Assembly (NCBI RefSeq): GCF_025698545.1
Contig: NC_068570.1
Location: 1,488,001-1,552,000, forward strand
Direction of reading: 5' to 3'
Source of the DNA: Gossypium raimondii
Lineage: Eukaryota; Streptophyta; Magnoliopsida; Malvales; Malvaceae
Length of the DNA stretch: 64,000 nucleotides
Part shown: in pieces, positions 11,654 through 22,451 of the stretch
Layout: the number at the start of each line of letters is the position of its first letter
Numbering within the stretch: position 1 is the stretch's first letter
Notes under the pieces: model-generated
Seen by the model: the letters and a program-made list of their open reading frames with translations, nothing else
What the model was told of the DNA's origin: nothing
Databases searched by the model: none
Position numbers and translations under genes: made by a program

Positions 11654-11959
11654 TTACTTTGTGGTATACCCACATTTCAAGACGTACTGAAGGAGAACTT
11701 CCAACTCCTCGTCACTTATGTACCCATCTCCGTTCCTATCAGCTTGTTTAAGCCCTCGCCAGGCTCGCCAACCCGGTTGACGAGAGCCTAAGCTAGCAAA
11801 CGCATTCCTCAACTCATGTTTGCTGAGACGACCATCTTTGTCGGTGTCAAAACGCTTGAATATGGCTTTCAGTTCGGTTACCGGCACGGGCCCTCCTTTC
11901 CTTAGGCATCGGCAAGTACTAGCCGGGAGATTTTTGGGTGTATCCTTAATACTAAGCAT
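11654..11959 (-). CDS. Two-EF-hand calcium-binding protein, paralogue of 2748-3056
   Basis: Intronless gene for 101 residues. EF-hand loops are at residues 38-49 (DTDKDGRLSKHE) and 74-85 (DRNGDGYISDEE), both with complete calcium ligands. The linker pattern (LRNAFASLG, PGWRAWRGL, ADRNGDGY) matches the first copy closely, and the N-terminal 20 residues differ most. It is predicted to be a soluble calcium sensor. Upstream and downstream DNA is partly shared with the first copy, so the two arose by duplication of a block rather than by retroposition. A TATA-like site lies about 90 bases upstream of the ATG. Confidence 0.88.
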   Translation of the reverse strand: MLSIKDTPKNLPASTCRCLRKGGPVPVTELKAIFKRFDTDKDGRLSKHELRNAFASLGSRQPGWRAWRGLKQADRNGDGYISDEELEVLLQYVLKCGYTTK

Positions 11960-12040
11960 GTTTTTAGTGAAATAGAAAGGAAAATTGTGTAGGGGAAGAA
12001 GAGTTGCTTTGTGTTGCCTTAGTTTTGCTTAACTGAGATT

Positions 12041-12052
12041 ATGTATATATAG
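12041..12052 (-). promoter_or_regulatory. TATA box of the second EF-hand gene
   Basis: Minus-strand ctatatatacat upstream of the ATG at 11959, at a comparable place to 3112-3125 of the paralogue. Confidence 0.45.
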
Positions 12053-12089
12053 AAGATTGATAGTTAATGAAAGTAGGGGAGAGCGCAGT

Positions 12090-12610
12090 TAATTTACTAT
12101 TTTTTTATCTATCGGTTATCTGTTATTAAAATTCATAATCGAATCAATTAACTTAATCGATTTATATACAAGGGCGGCGCCTCCTAAAATGATAAAATAA
12201 CACTTTTATCCTCTTTAAATTTTATAAAATTATTAGTAAATGATCAAACTGCATTTTGGCCTCTCAAATATAATAAATTTTAACTTAATCCTTTAAAAAT
12301 TATAAAGATATAAGTTAATACAATGATTGAATTACATTTTAGCTCTTATAAAAATACATAACTTAATTCCACCTAAAATAATAATTTTGGCTCACCCTAC
12401 TCTTATCTATATTAACTATTTAAATATAATATATAATAAATATATATAATATAAGTCGGTTAATCAATTTAATCAACTGAACATGTCGATGTTAAACCAA
12501 TTTGGTTAAGATCATAAAAGTTGATCGATTTAAGTGTAAGAAGATGATTAATTAAGTTGATTAAGTATAAAAACCGATTAAATCGATTGACTTAGTGGAG
12601 ACCCAAAACG
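12090..12610. other. Insertion-like AT-rich block in the EF-hand 5' flank
   Basis: The flanks on either side of this block match the paralogous locus, while the block itself does not. Its middle (12170-12400) resembles decayed fold-back sequence ('ttggcctctcaaatataa', 'ttttggctcaccc'), and its ends are rich in 'aatcgatt' and 'ggttaa' motifs. No coding potential was seen. Confidence 0.45.
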
Positions 12611-12989
12611 AATCTCGGAAAAAAAAAACAATCATTTTGAAGTGATTCTCAATATTTTTAGCTCTTTGAGACCATTGACTGATATCCTTTACTAATGTTG
12701 AAGGAATTTTAGTTAATTTTGCATCGTGGACTGGTAGATTCAAAGCAGAAGAGTGAGATAAAAGCCAATGGGAACTTTTGAGAGAAAATGATGGTTGAAA
12801 AGAAAAAGATGTAAATTAAGCTTAGTTCAATGCATTTTTTTAATCTCTTCAGTATTAAACTTTTTATCCCAAAGGAATTTTTTGAGTGAAATGAAAGCAC
12901 GTGAAAGGAACACAAGTGGTTATTTTTGGAGATCATGCACTGATTCGATCCTCTATTATTATTGCACAAAGTTGTTCGTTTTCTATTAA

Positions 12990-13550
12990 ATAGTATTATA
13001 AATTGGGAGCGAATGGGATAAGGGAGAAGTAGTGTTATATAATTATAATAATAAAAATTCGACTTGAAATCTGATCTGGAGTCCGTTATATAATTATAAT
13101 AAAAGTAATCCGACTTGGGGTTCGACCCTATATAATAAAATTCTACAAATATCTTAGGGAGATTGATTTCTTCCTCTTTACTTATAGACCAGAATCTCTT
13201 CCATCTTCACATTCGTTGATTCAATGTACCAACAAGTGGTTAAGCCTTTATTAGCAGTTCCAAATCCCTGATGTTATTATCCCTTCCCCCGAAAAAACTA
13301 AAAAGAATATTATAAACTAGTTCTCCTTTATATCATTATTTAACAAATTTTAAAAAATGTAAATTTAACTATAATATGTAATTTTATAATTTTATATTAT
13401 TAAAAAATTTATAAATCTTTACAAATTAATTATATCCATATTCCATATTTTTATATCATTTATTTTTCTTTTATAATTATTTTTTCATGTCATGAAACCG
13501 TTTAAAACAATTATTTATCCAAACAATAAAATTACAATTCTTGGTGTTTT
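12990..13550. other. Intergenic; one imperfect tandem pair
   Basis: 'gttatataattataataa' occurs at about 13034 and 13084 with similar following sequence ('cgacttg'), an imperfect tandem pair with a period near 51. Nothing else was recognised. Confidence 0.5.
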
Positions 13551-15150
13551 GAATTGATGTGTTGTGGGTGAAAAAGTTCGAGGATTGCAACACAGAGAGC
13601 ATTCGTACACAAGACCATGTGGCACAAGGTCCTGGTGTTAGTGGGTCAAACGAAGTTTGTAATGAAGAAAGAAGAGGGGTCGAAGTTACTTATGTCGAGG
13701 CGTGGCCTAAGAGCGCAAAGAGGGTAATGGGGACATTGGCCTCCCCCTAGCTTTTTAGAAATTTACATATATAGCACCCCTTTTAAAATAAATTTTATTA
13801 TATTAAACCCTCTAAAATTTTAAATTCCGCCCCCTAAACCCAAAAACAAACACCAACAGCTTTTAAGGTTTAAAATATATATAAATATATTTTTCAAATC
13901 ATAAATATATATGTAAACTTTAATTATTGAATAATTATATATGAAAGTTAATAGTAAAAATATATAGTCGACAATGCTAATATAAGTTTGCTCCCCTAAA
14001 TCGTATTTCTGGATCCAACACTGAATAGGGAGACCTAATGGGTGGTTTTTTGAACTCCTCTAACTCCTTAAAGGCAATAAACTCCAAAGTGAGTTGAAGA
14101 AAAAGTAGCGAAGACTTTGGGGACCAACTTCCAAGTGACAAAGGGATTGACAGAGAACCTTGAGGGGGTTTGCTAACTCCTCAAACTTCTTAATGGAAAG
14201 ATTAGTGCTTCCGGGTATTTAAGGGAGATGGTCCTAGGAAGCATGAAAGAGATGAGCAAGTCATGCTACACAGACTCCTCAAGGATGAAATACCTAAACT
14301 TCTTAGCCTAGGGTTTCGAAGCGGAAAGAGGTCTAGTATCAGGCTATTGCGAAACTTTGGATGATCCAAACTCCTCAAACTCCTCTTAGGGTGTGAGGGT
14401 ATAATGGCTATGGTTCTAAATTTACTTGAGGGTGGGGTCTTAGAGAAATGTGAGACTTGACTTGTGGTTTGTATGTGCTACAAAAGCTTATGGACTCCTT
14501 AAACTCCTTCTTGAACTTGAAAGAGGGGAATCAAGGTTAGCAAGCCTCCATTATGACCCATACAAACTCGATGATCCTCATTACCTTTATTATGTGACAT
14601 ACACATAGCATCTGCCACTTAGGTACTACATCGCTTACCCAAATCAACAAACCCTATCCATTTTCCCTTAGGCTTACCCTTACTCTACTCTTAGGGAATA
14701 AACCTCTTAAAACCCCAACACCATCTCATAACAATTTACATAAATGAAAGGAAAAATGAAGATTCTTGAGAAACAACTCTTGACACAACAAAAATCATAC
14801 CAATAGTAACAAGAAATCAACCTACGTAATGAGAAAATTATTAAAAAGTTGTGAGCAAACCAAAACCCAAATCTACTAGCCCCAACAAAAAGTGCAACAT
14901 GAGGAAACTACTCAATCATTTTCTTCTCAACAAGACGTTACTATAAATCCCAACACACTCCCCATCAAACAAAATGATGGTGAACCACTTAAGAAGTTCA
15001 TATGTAGGTTTAGTGCGGCAATAATGAAGACTACGTTGGAAAATCTTTTACTATGGATAGTAATTCATACAATTTATTTCTCATTTTGTTTTCTTCCACT
15101 TATTCTCAATTCATATTATGCAATGCGTTCAAAGTTACAGTGAGCTAGCG
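13550..15150. other. Repetitive tract with a possible gag remnant
   Basis: Between 14050 and 14520 the phrase 'aactcctcaaactcct' recurs in variants five times at irregular spacing. Around 14970-15030 (+) a short frame reads QNDGEPLKKFICRFSAAIMK, which resembles the 'qk.geplreyv.rFn.a.l' segment of plant retrotransposon gag proteins. The frame soon loses similarity. I see no protease, reverse transcriptase or integrase, so at most this is a degraded remnant. Confidence 0.3.
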
Positions 15151-16458
15151 GAGGTACAGATAGGACATATAGCATAAGGGCTTAAATAATTTGTAGTTAA
15201 GTTTTGACTCTTCATCTATTAATTACAAAATTATTTATTTATGAAGTAAATACACTAAAGGTACCATGACTGATCTCCCCACTATATACCATTACGAAAG
15301 TTACAACTATTAAGCATTTGTCTAATAACCTTATCATATGTGTATTACCATCATAGGATATCCTTGATCCCTTTAGGTTAATTCATTCACCAGATCCGAT
15401 CCATTTTTATCTCATGGTTAGCATTGTATCTCCAGTGACGAAAATAATCATTACTCATACTAGTAATGATTAATCATTTGTCACAAACTATTGACTTGTG
15501 GCCACATTCCAATTTCATAATACATACAATGTTAATGAGAGGATATCATTTACTTTTTTAATCGAGTTATGGTTTCTCTATTGTGATTGAAGTCATGTCA
15601 CTTGGAAGTCGTGTACCCAACATACCAACCTTCAACCCACTACCATAAGAGCACAAGTTCCCAGTATATTAAAGTGCATGAGTTATACACACATGGTCAT
15701 TCACTTACTCAGGGTTTAGGTAAGTCACACTATAAACGACACAAATGAATAAATCCATAAATGGGTTCAAGATAAATTAGTAAGAGCACGGGTTTCTAAT
15801 AAGTCAGGTACCCAAGGCTTTTCCTTTATACCACTGGCATGCATTTCGCACACCCTCAACACAAATTTCCTAATTTGACAATATCTCTGACTAATTGCAA
15901 GCACGGGAATACCCCACATCTCATCATAATCTTTATAACATGCGTTGTATAGGCAACGACTAACACACATTTCCTTAAGTCATGCCACTATTAAGTAAGT
16001 AGGTACAAACTCGAAATTCAATTTACTTTTTTCAAAATTTTGCCATCTTGCACTGTGCCACACGAGTCAAATATCTTGCCAAAACCCTTGGTCTTAGGGG
16101 AGGTCACTTTACAATCTCCCCCTCGACCAAGGGGAGAATTGTTACACATACCTTGCCAAAAGCCTCCTCAACCAATACCTACACCTTTATGTATGGACTA
16201 AATTATACCATGCAACTATGTCACTTAAAATCATATTGCCAACCTAACAAGAAGGCCAACACTACACTATGAGTAATAACAACCAACCAAGAGAGGGCAT
16301 GTGGCTTATAAATATTCCCGTTAAATACCTTTATGTAGTCAATGGAGCCAAACATAGTTCCAACTTCCAACTCCCTCCGGTCTCTCAACTCAACTTGTAA
16401 TAAGCCAATTTTGTCTCGGGCATGGACCAGCAAAACAAAAATAGCAGCCAATTACAAT
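15150..16458. other. Unassigned, probably repeat-derived sequence
   Basis: No gene model could be supported. The base composition is less AT-extreme than in neighbouring spacers, and phrases such as 'cagatccgatccatttttat' and 'ctccccctcgaccaagggga' look like decayed transposon or LTR sequence, but I could not find matching ends. The frames at 15767-15970 and 16048-16451 are short and unsupported. Confidence 0.3.
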
Positions 16459-18814
16459 TGTCAAGCCTAAATACCAACCCACCTAGACCTAACCCAGCAA
16501 CCCAATCAATAGACCCTAAATAAAATTAAAACCCGAGCCCATTTACAATGCCCGGCCCAACAACCCATAAGCTCAATGCCCATTTTCAGAAAAAAGATGC
16601 AGCAACCCTAACCTTAGGTGCGCCGCACCTAGGGTCCTCTGACCCTTGACCTGCCAACTGCCACCGTTGCGCGTCTGCCACTCCAGGGTCACGTCGCCGC
16701 CCCACTTGCGCCATCAATCACCTGCAAGAAGAAAATAAACAGGGAACAACAGAAGAACGAAGCAAAAAAATAAAAAAAATCTAAATCAAAAAGTTGTGTA
16801 AATCGGCTATAAAAGCCTCGATCGAATGTTTGTAACGAGTTCCCCTTTTTCACAAACATTTGAAAAATAAAAACAGAAAAAGATTTCTTAAAGGTGATTT
16901 TTTTTAGATTCTCATTTTTTCTTTTCCATCCATTTTTTATTTTTGTTTTTTTTTTATTTTTCATACTAAATAATAAGTAATAAAAAAGAAAGAAAAAAGA
17001 AAACTCACCTGCGCCGTGCCGAAGGAGGAGAAGACGGGCGGTTTCTCTTTTTTTTGGGTTCGAGATCATTTTTCACGAGATTTGGTCTTGAATCCATATC
17101 CTAGAGGCAACCGGCTTCAAAAAGGGACCAAAAGGTCCGGTTTTACACCTCCGACCGCCACCTGTGGCGGAGCTACGGCGGAGGCGCGCCGGAACCTTAG
17201 GTCGGATCGTGGCCAGAAGGAGAGAGGGTAGAGTGTTTGAAGTTTTCTGTTTTTTTAAAAGTGTGAGAAGGGAAATGAATTTTTTTTTTAAAAAAATTGA
17301 CTTATATAGGGGTGATAAAACGACGTCGTTTTGGCTGGTGCTCAGAAGCCCCAAAACGACGTCGTTTCGAAGAAAAACTGCGACCGCGACCCGACCCACC
17401 AAAGGATCCGCGTGTTTTCATGTGGGGGATATTTACGCGCTAGGTCCTTTCATTTTCGCACCGTTGTGCAATGTGGTCCCTTTTGTTTTCTTAAATTTGG
17501 CCGCGTAATTTTTCGCGCGTTTCATTTCAGTCTGCACCAAAACGCTGGGCATAGGGCTTGGGATATTTTCCAAATCAGCCCTCCGTTCTTTGAGCGCATT
17601 ATATTTTGGTTCTTGGGGACCCCTTTTTTGTTTATTTGCGTTTTAAACCCCGAATTTTGTTTCAAAATTCGATTTAGCCTGTTTGTTTTATTATTTTAGT
17701 TATTTTATTAATAATATTAGCAAATTAGATATTATTATGATTATTATCATTTGTTATTGTTATTATATTATTATTTATGTTTATTTATTTAAACTTCAAA
17801 TATATTTGTCTTATTATATATTGATATTATTACTTGCTTATTTATATCTTTTTATTTCAAACTTTGTTATATATATACATAGATTTTTTTATAATTTTAT
17901 TTTTTTCATTATTGTTATTATTGTCTTATTTGATATTTATTTATTTATGTGTTTATTATTATTTTGAAAAGCATTGTAGTCCTATTTGTTTATTTATTTA
18001 TCATTTCATGTATAATTGATTTGTCCTTTTATTTATCTTTTTTTGTTGTTGCTCGTATTATTTATGCTTACACCATCGTATTCATTTTTGTTTTGTTATG
18101 TATATTAACACCGTGTTTTATTTCTACTATTTCGTGTTAGATTAACTTTATTCAATGCATAAATTGTGATTTTTGAATAGGCAAAATTTCGTGTTTAGAT
18201 TCAAGAAGGTCGTACCCTAACTTACGGGATTTCGATTTTCGCAATAAATCTAAATATACAAATCTTTTCAAATAAGTAAAATTTTTAAACGATCTCGGGA
18301 ATTAACAAAATATTGTGTTCTAACTTACGGGACATGATCCTTTTTTCTAAGCCCGAGATAATTAAATATCTTTTTAAATAAGTAAATTTTTTGCATTTAT
18401 TCGCACATTGGGAATTCAAGACATTGTGTCCTAACTTACGAGATATAATTTTCTTTTCTCGATTAACGTGAAATATGCTCTTTTTTTCTGGAAAATCTTC
18501 AATATTTTGACAAAGGATTGTATTTTTTAAAAACTCTTCAAAATTTTCAATCTTCGACGCTAAAACACTAATTAATCAACTAGGTACCAATTTTGGGCGT
18601 TACGAGGGGGTTAATCCTTCCTCGTACATAACCGACTCCCAAACTCGTTTTTTGATTTTCGTGGGCCAAAGTCGTTGTTTTGATAAAATCAAATCGTTTA
18701 TTTTTCGAGGTGGCCCGATCACACCTCATCAAAAAAGATTGGTGGCGACTCCCATATTCGTTTTTATTTTCAAAATCCAAGTCGATCCTGTTCTCACAAA
18801 AAAAAGTTTCGACA
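16459..18814 (+). mobile_element. Solo-LTR-like copy of the same family
   Basis: It begins TGTCAAGCC and ends GTTTCGACA, with the same internal order as 4213-7060: a C-rich leader, 'cctgcaagaag', TATAAAAG at 16808-16815, a GC-rich block near 17010-17220, 'cttatatagg' at about 17301, two palindromic ACGT motifs, a long AT-rich tract and the terminal 'cgatcacacctcatcaaaa' block. Flanks are acaat on the left and acaac or caact on the right, so a target duplication is at best imperfect. No internal domain is present. Open frames inside are incidental. Confidence 0.7.
17317..17367 (+). promoter_or_regulatory. Paired ACGT palindromes in the LTR
   Basis: Two copies of aaaacgacgtcgttt (17317-17332 as a perfect 16-base palindrome, and 17353-17367) lie just downstream of the TATA-like 'cttatatagg'. 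Counterparts exist in the other LTR copies at 5137-5152, 8608-8655 and, inverted, 1092-1130. ACGT cores bind plant bZIP factors in general, so a regulatory role is possible. That role is inference. Confidence 0.5.
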
Positions 18815-20570
18815 CAACTCATCCTCTGTTCCTCTTTCTCTTCTCCACAAAACCTATTGTGACTCTCGATCCACCGAATGAACCGTCCTTCCGACCTCCT
18901 TTGTTTTCCTACAACCAATCAAATTTGTAGCAAACATTTGCTTCTTTTGAATAATTAAAATTCGTATAAAAAAATTTACTACTTAAAAACACAGTTGAGT
19001 TGTCATTTGCCTGCGAGCTAACAAATTAATACTTTCGGTAAAGCTACCAAGATACGTATCTTGTTCTAAATTATTGCAAATTGATCATACGCTATAGCTT
19101 CCCTTTATTCTTTTCTCTATATTGTAATCATTTGTTCTTCATTCTCTCTTGTGAATTTAGGCATGAATCAAATGATTCCCATATTTTCAGTATATTTTTA
19201 TTAATTTCTTAAGCATTATAACTTTTAATTCACACAATCGGGTATGGAAAACTTGAGTGCCACTTATTGTGGTGCATATATATTTCTTAATTGCCTTTAT
19301 ACATCCCTTATGATAGTCAAGAATCAAGATGCATTTGGCATCTCAAATATCACTTCAAATATTTCAATCGTTTATCTTTTTGGAAAGTATCCGTAAAATA
19401 ATTGCAAAAAGAAAAAACACTACTAATAATTATGAGCTTACAAAAAGAGTATAAGAATTAATAATCTAAGTTTAGATATGGAATGACAAACCAACTCAAA
19501 ACTCAACGGGTTTAGACCCAATCTGACTCCATAGAACACACGTCCTCTTACATTGATAACAATGTTCATACCAATCGAGCTAAGACTCAATCGACCTTTG
19601 AGATCCAGTTTTGATTGAACTCGCGTTAGCTCATCCTAAAAAGTTTATCAAAATAGCCTCTTTTAATTTTATAACTAATTTTATATATTTTAATTAAATT
19701 TTAAATTTTTCTAAGATTTTATAATATGTGTTCTTTTTGGTTTTTTTTTAAATTAATGTAGTATAAAAAAATATTTAATATATTGAGGCAGGTCATATAG
19801 GACTTTAGGGTGTTTTTTCAGAGTTATATTTGAATATTAGAAGCTTTCAGAAAATTGGGTTTGAAATGAGTTGGAGACGAAAAATATAAAAATAGGGTTG
19901 AAGTTGGGGTGAGGAATAAATCGCATTTACTGCTTTAAATTTTAGTCATAGTTAATCAATACAAAACACAATGAATGAAAAATAAAAAGAATTGAACAAA
20001 AATTGAGAAGAACCGAACGAAAAATCTATGATACGGATTAAAGACTCGCGAATTATAATTCAACGGTGAAACTCTTATCTTGAATACTCAAGCATAAGAG
20101 ATTACTATAACTGATGAGAGAAGTGCTCTTTTAAAAACTAAAAATTGGGGTTAAGCATAAGAGATTACTATAACTAATAAGAGAAGTAATTAAAAAAATC
20201 AGTCTAATTAGGCTAATTAATTAATCTAGCATTAGCAGGAAGATGGTGATAATCTTTCAGGTAGGCTCCAAAAGGTAAGGGAAAGAATATTTGATGCAAA
20301 GATAATCAGAATAAAAAATTAAATAGTATAAAAGTGTATATAGCTTTGCTTCTGCCCTTTAAAGACATGGAAGGTGAAGAATCATAATCTATACCATATA
20401 TTTATCTTTATCTATATCTGTTATTAAGAGGGATTGAATTAGTGTAACTCATTAATCCAATTATAATTTAATTACAAAATTACTAAAAGCGATAGAGTAA
20501 CAAATATTATGTTAAATGTGTTTATGCCAATTTATATTTTGATAAATCTAGAATATATATTGAGAATAGA
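18815..20570. other. Intergenic; SINE fragment and a short direct repeat
   Basis: A family 1 SINE fragment lies at 19505-19605 (listed separately). A 61-base direct repeat around 'agcataagagattactata' occurs at 20092 and 20153. No gene was recognised. Confidence 0.5.
19505..19605 (-). mobile_element. tRNA-derived SINE fragment (family 1)
   Basis: The minus strand reads 'gattgagtcttagctcgatt' (A-box-like TAGCTCGATTGG), then 'aacattgttatcaatgtaag' and 'aggacgtgtgtt'. It is truncated before the B-box-distal part. It matches the copies at 50220 and 62283. Confidence 0.6.
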
Positions 20571-20574
20571 AGTG

Positions 20575-21500
20575 TTCATGGATCAGGTTAGATCGAGTTT
20601 AGGTTTGGGTTCGAGTTCGGGTTAGGCTTATGCATGATATTAACACACTTTATGCTTGCCTAAACCCTGCTTGAAATATAAGCCTAAAATTTTGCCCAAA
20701 CCCACTCATATTTGTAAATAATTAACCCAAGTCAATTTCAGGCTACCCATATTATTTTTTTGATTTTTTTGAAAAAATTGTATTAATTTTAATTTAATAG
20801 TTAAAAATTTTATATATTTTTCATTTATTAAATTTTATTTATAGAGAACTTGACATTTTTTAATGTTTACATTATAGAATTATGGGATAAATCTCAAAAC
20901 TATACATGAACTTTGATTTAATGTGTAATTTTATGTATGAACTCGATTATGTACACTTTTATACAAAAATTTTGATTTGATTCAATGCTCACAAATTATT
21001 AACACAATTTGATATAGCGTCATTTGATGTTTATATATTGCATATACAAATAATTATATTTATCCAATATAAAAATAAACGGATGTATTCATTTCTTCAA
21101 ATGTGTATAATTGAAACATAATTAAATTTTCATGTATACATTTGAACCACAATCAAATTTTCATTTATATAATTGTACCAAATTAAGTTTATGTATCCAG
21201 TTGCACATTGAATCAAAGTTCATATATAATTTTGAGATTTGTCCTTAGAATTATAGCTTACTATAGATTAAATTTTCATGTGTTATAAATTACATTATAT
21301 AGTATATTAAAAATATAGAAATCGAACCAGGTCAAGCCAAGCTTGGGACTTAAATGTTTGAGCTCAAGCTCAACCTATATTTTAAATGGTCCTAATAATT
21401 GTTTGTCCAAGTTCTTTTTTAAGCTTAATATTTTTCCCAAACTCTCCCAAATTTTGTGGCGAACAAGTTTGGACGAGTAACCTGACCCATAAATAGGCTT
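20575..21500. mobile_element. AT-rich dispersed element, interrupted by a MITE
   Basis: The ends carry 'gttcatggatcaggttagat', 'ggtttgggttcgagtt' and, at the far side, 'gtttggacgagtaacctga'. The body matches 3433-3960 ('catttattaaattttat', 'aatgtttacattata'). The match is broken exactly at 20884-21245 by another element, after which it resumes ('agcttactatag'). Confidence 0.65.
20884..21245. mobile_element. MITE with terminal inverted repeats and 9-base target duplication
   Basis: It is 362 bases long. The left end GGGATAAATCTCAAAACTAT pairs with the reverse complement of the right end, AGGACAAATCTCAAAATTAT. The identical 9-mer tagaattat flanks it at 20875-20883 and 21246-21254. A 9-base duplication is typical of Mutator-like elements. 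It carries no coding region. A diverged relative without clear ends is at 24690-24930. Confidence 0.85.
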
Positions 21501-21696
21501 AATTGGGAATCATAAGGTTTAAACTTATAACATCATAATGTTCACTATCTCAATTTTACCATTGCAACCAAAACCTCATTTGGTTTTTATATTAATTTTT
21601 ATAAATTTGTTACATGATCTTTTTTTCACTCACATCGTGAATTAATTTATTTCACAAACAGCCTTAAAAAATTGACATTTAAAAAAAAGAATATAT

Positions 21697-22031
21697 TTGG
21701 TAAAAGTATCATGAAGGCCCTTGTATTAGGAGTTAGATTGTATTTTGTCCCCTGTACTCAAAAAGTGAGCAAATTAATCCTTGTACATTAAATCAAAAAG
21801 CAAATGGATCCTTTTTGTTAAAAATCTCATATATTTCTACTATTAAAAAATCGGTCCCTATAGACATGGCACGTCATATTTTTTAACTGTATAAATTGAT
21901 GGAATTTTTAACAAAAATGACTAGTTTGCTCTTTGGTCTAACATACAAAGACTAATTGCCCCCTTTTTTTGAATAAAAGAAGCAAAATACAATCTGACTT
22001 CTAGCACAAGGCTTCCATAATACTTGTATCA
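21697..22031. mobile_element. Fold-back element ('ctaggagttagattgtatttt' type)
   Basis: The left arm, with 'ggagttagattgtattttg', is mirrored by the right arm, with 'caaaatacaatctgacttct'. Further in, 'ttgtacattaaatcaaaaag' is mirrored by 'ctctttggtctaacatacaa'. Related copies are at 24295-24515, 50430-50545 (partial), 47455-47515 (partial) and 56625-56910. Non-coding. Confidence 0.75.
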
Positions 22032-22117
22032 ATATATTTATATTTAAATCAAAATAAATTTAAATAAGGTTATTTGTACTTTGTACTAAATTTTGGGATC
22101 AATGCTTTTAAAAATGG

Positions 22118-22451
22118 TTAAATTCTACTATTAGTCCTTGTACTATATGTAAGTTATGAATTTAGCTTCTCTATTTTAATTTGATCATTTTAAAATTTAA
22201 GTCCTAATCAAATGGTAGTTGTTAAAATTTATTAAGTTAAGATTTTCTATTCTCAAATTTTAATATGACAAACATATTACCACGTTTAATGTCCTCTCAA
22301 AAAGTTGGTTAATAGATTTAAAGCTTGTCATTTGCATCTAAATTGATAGTTCAAATTTAAAAGTATAGGGACTAAGAATAATCCAAGTGAAAAACATGGA
22401 ATAAATCTACAACTTTATACATAGTGTAGGACTAATAGCAAAATTTAACCA
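22118..22451. mobile_element. Fold-back element ('ggttaaattctactattagt' type)
   Basis: The left end 'ggttaaattctactattagt' pairs with the right end 'actaatagcaaaatttaacc'. The arms hold 'atatgtaagttatgaattta' and its mirrored form. Non-coding, about 334 bases. Confidence 0.7.

Noticed and set aside
18580-18930. Frames of 92-112 residues on opposite strands
   Set aside because: They cross the LTR end and its flank. The shared peptides (for example HLIKKDWWR) are just the LTR terminal block in translation.
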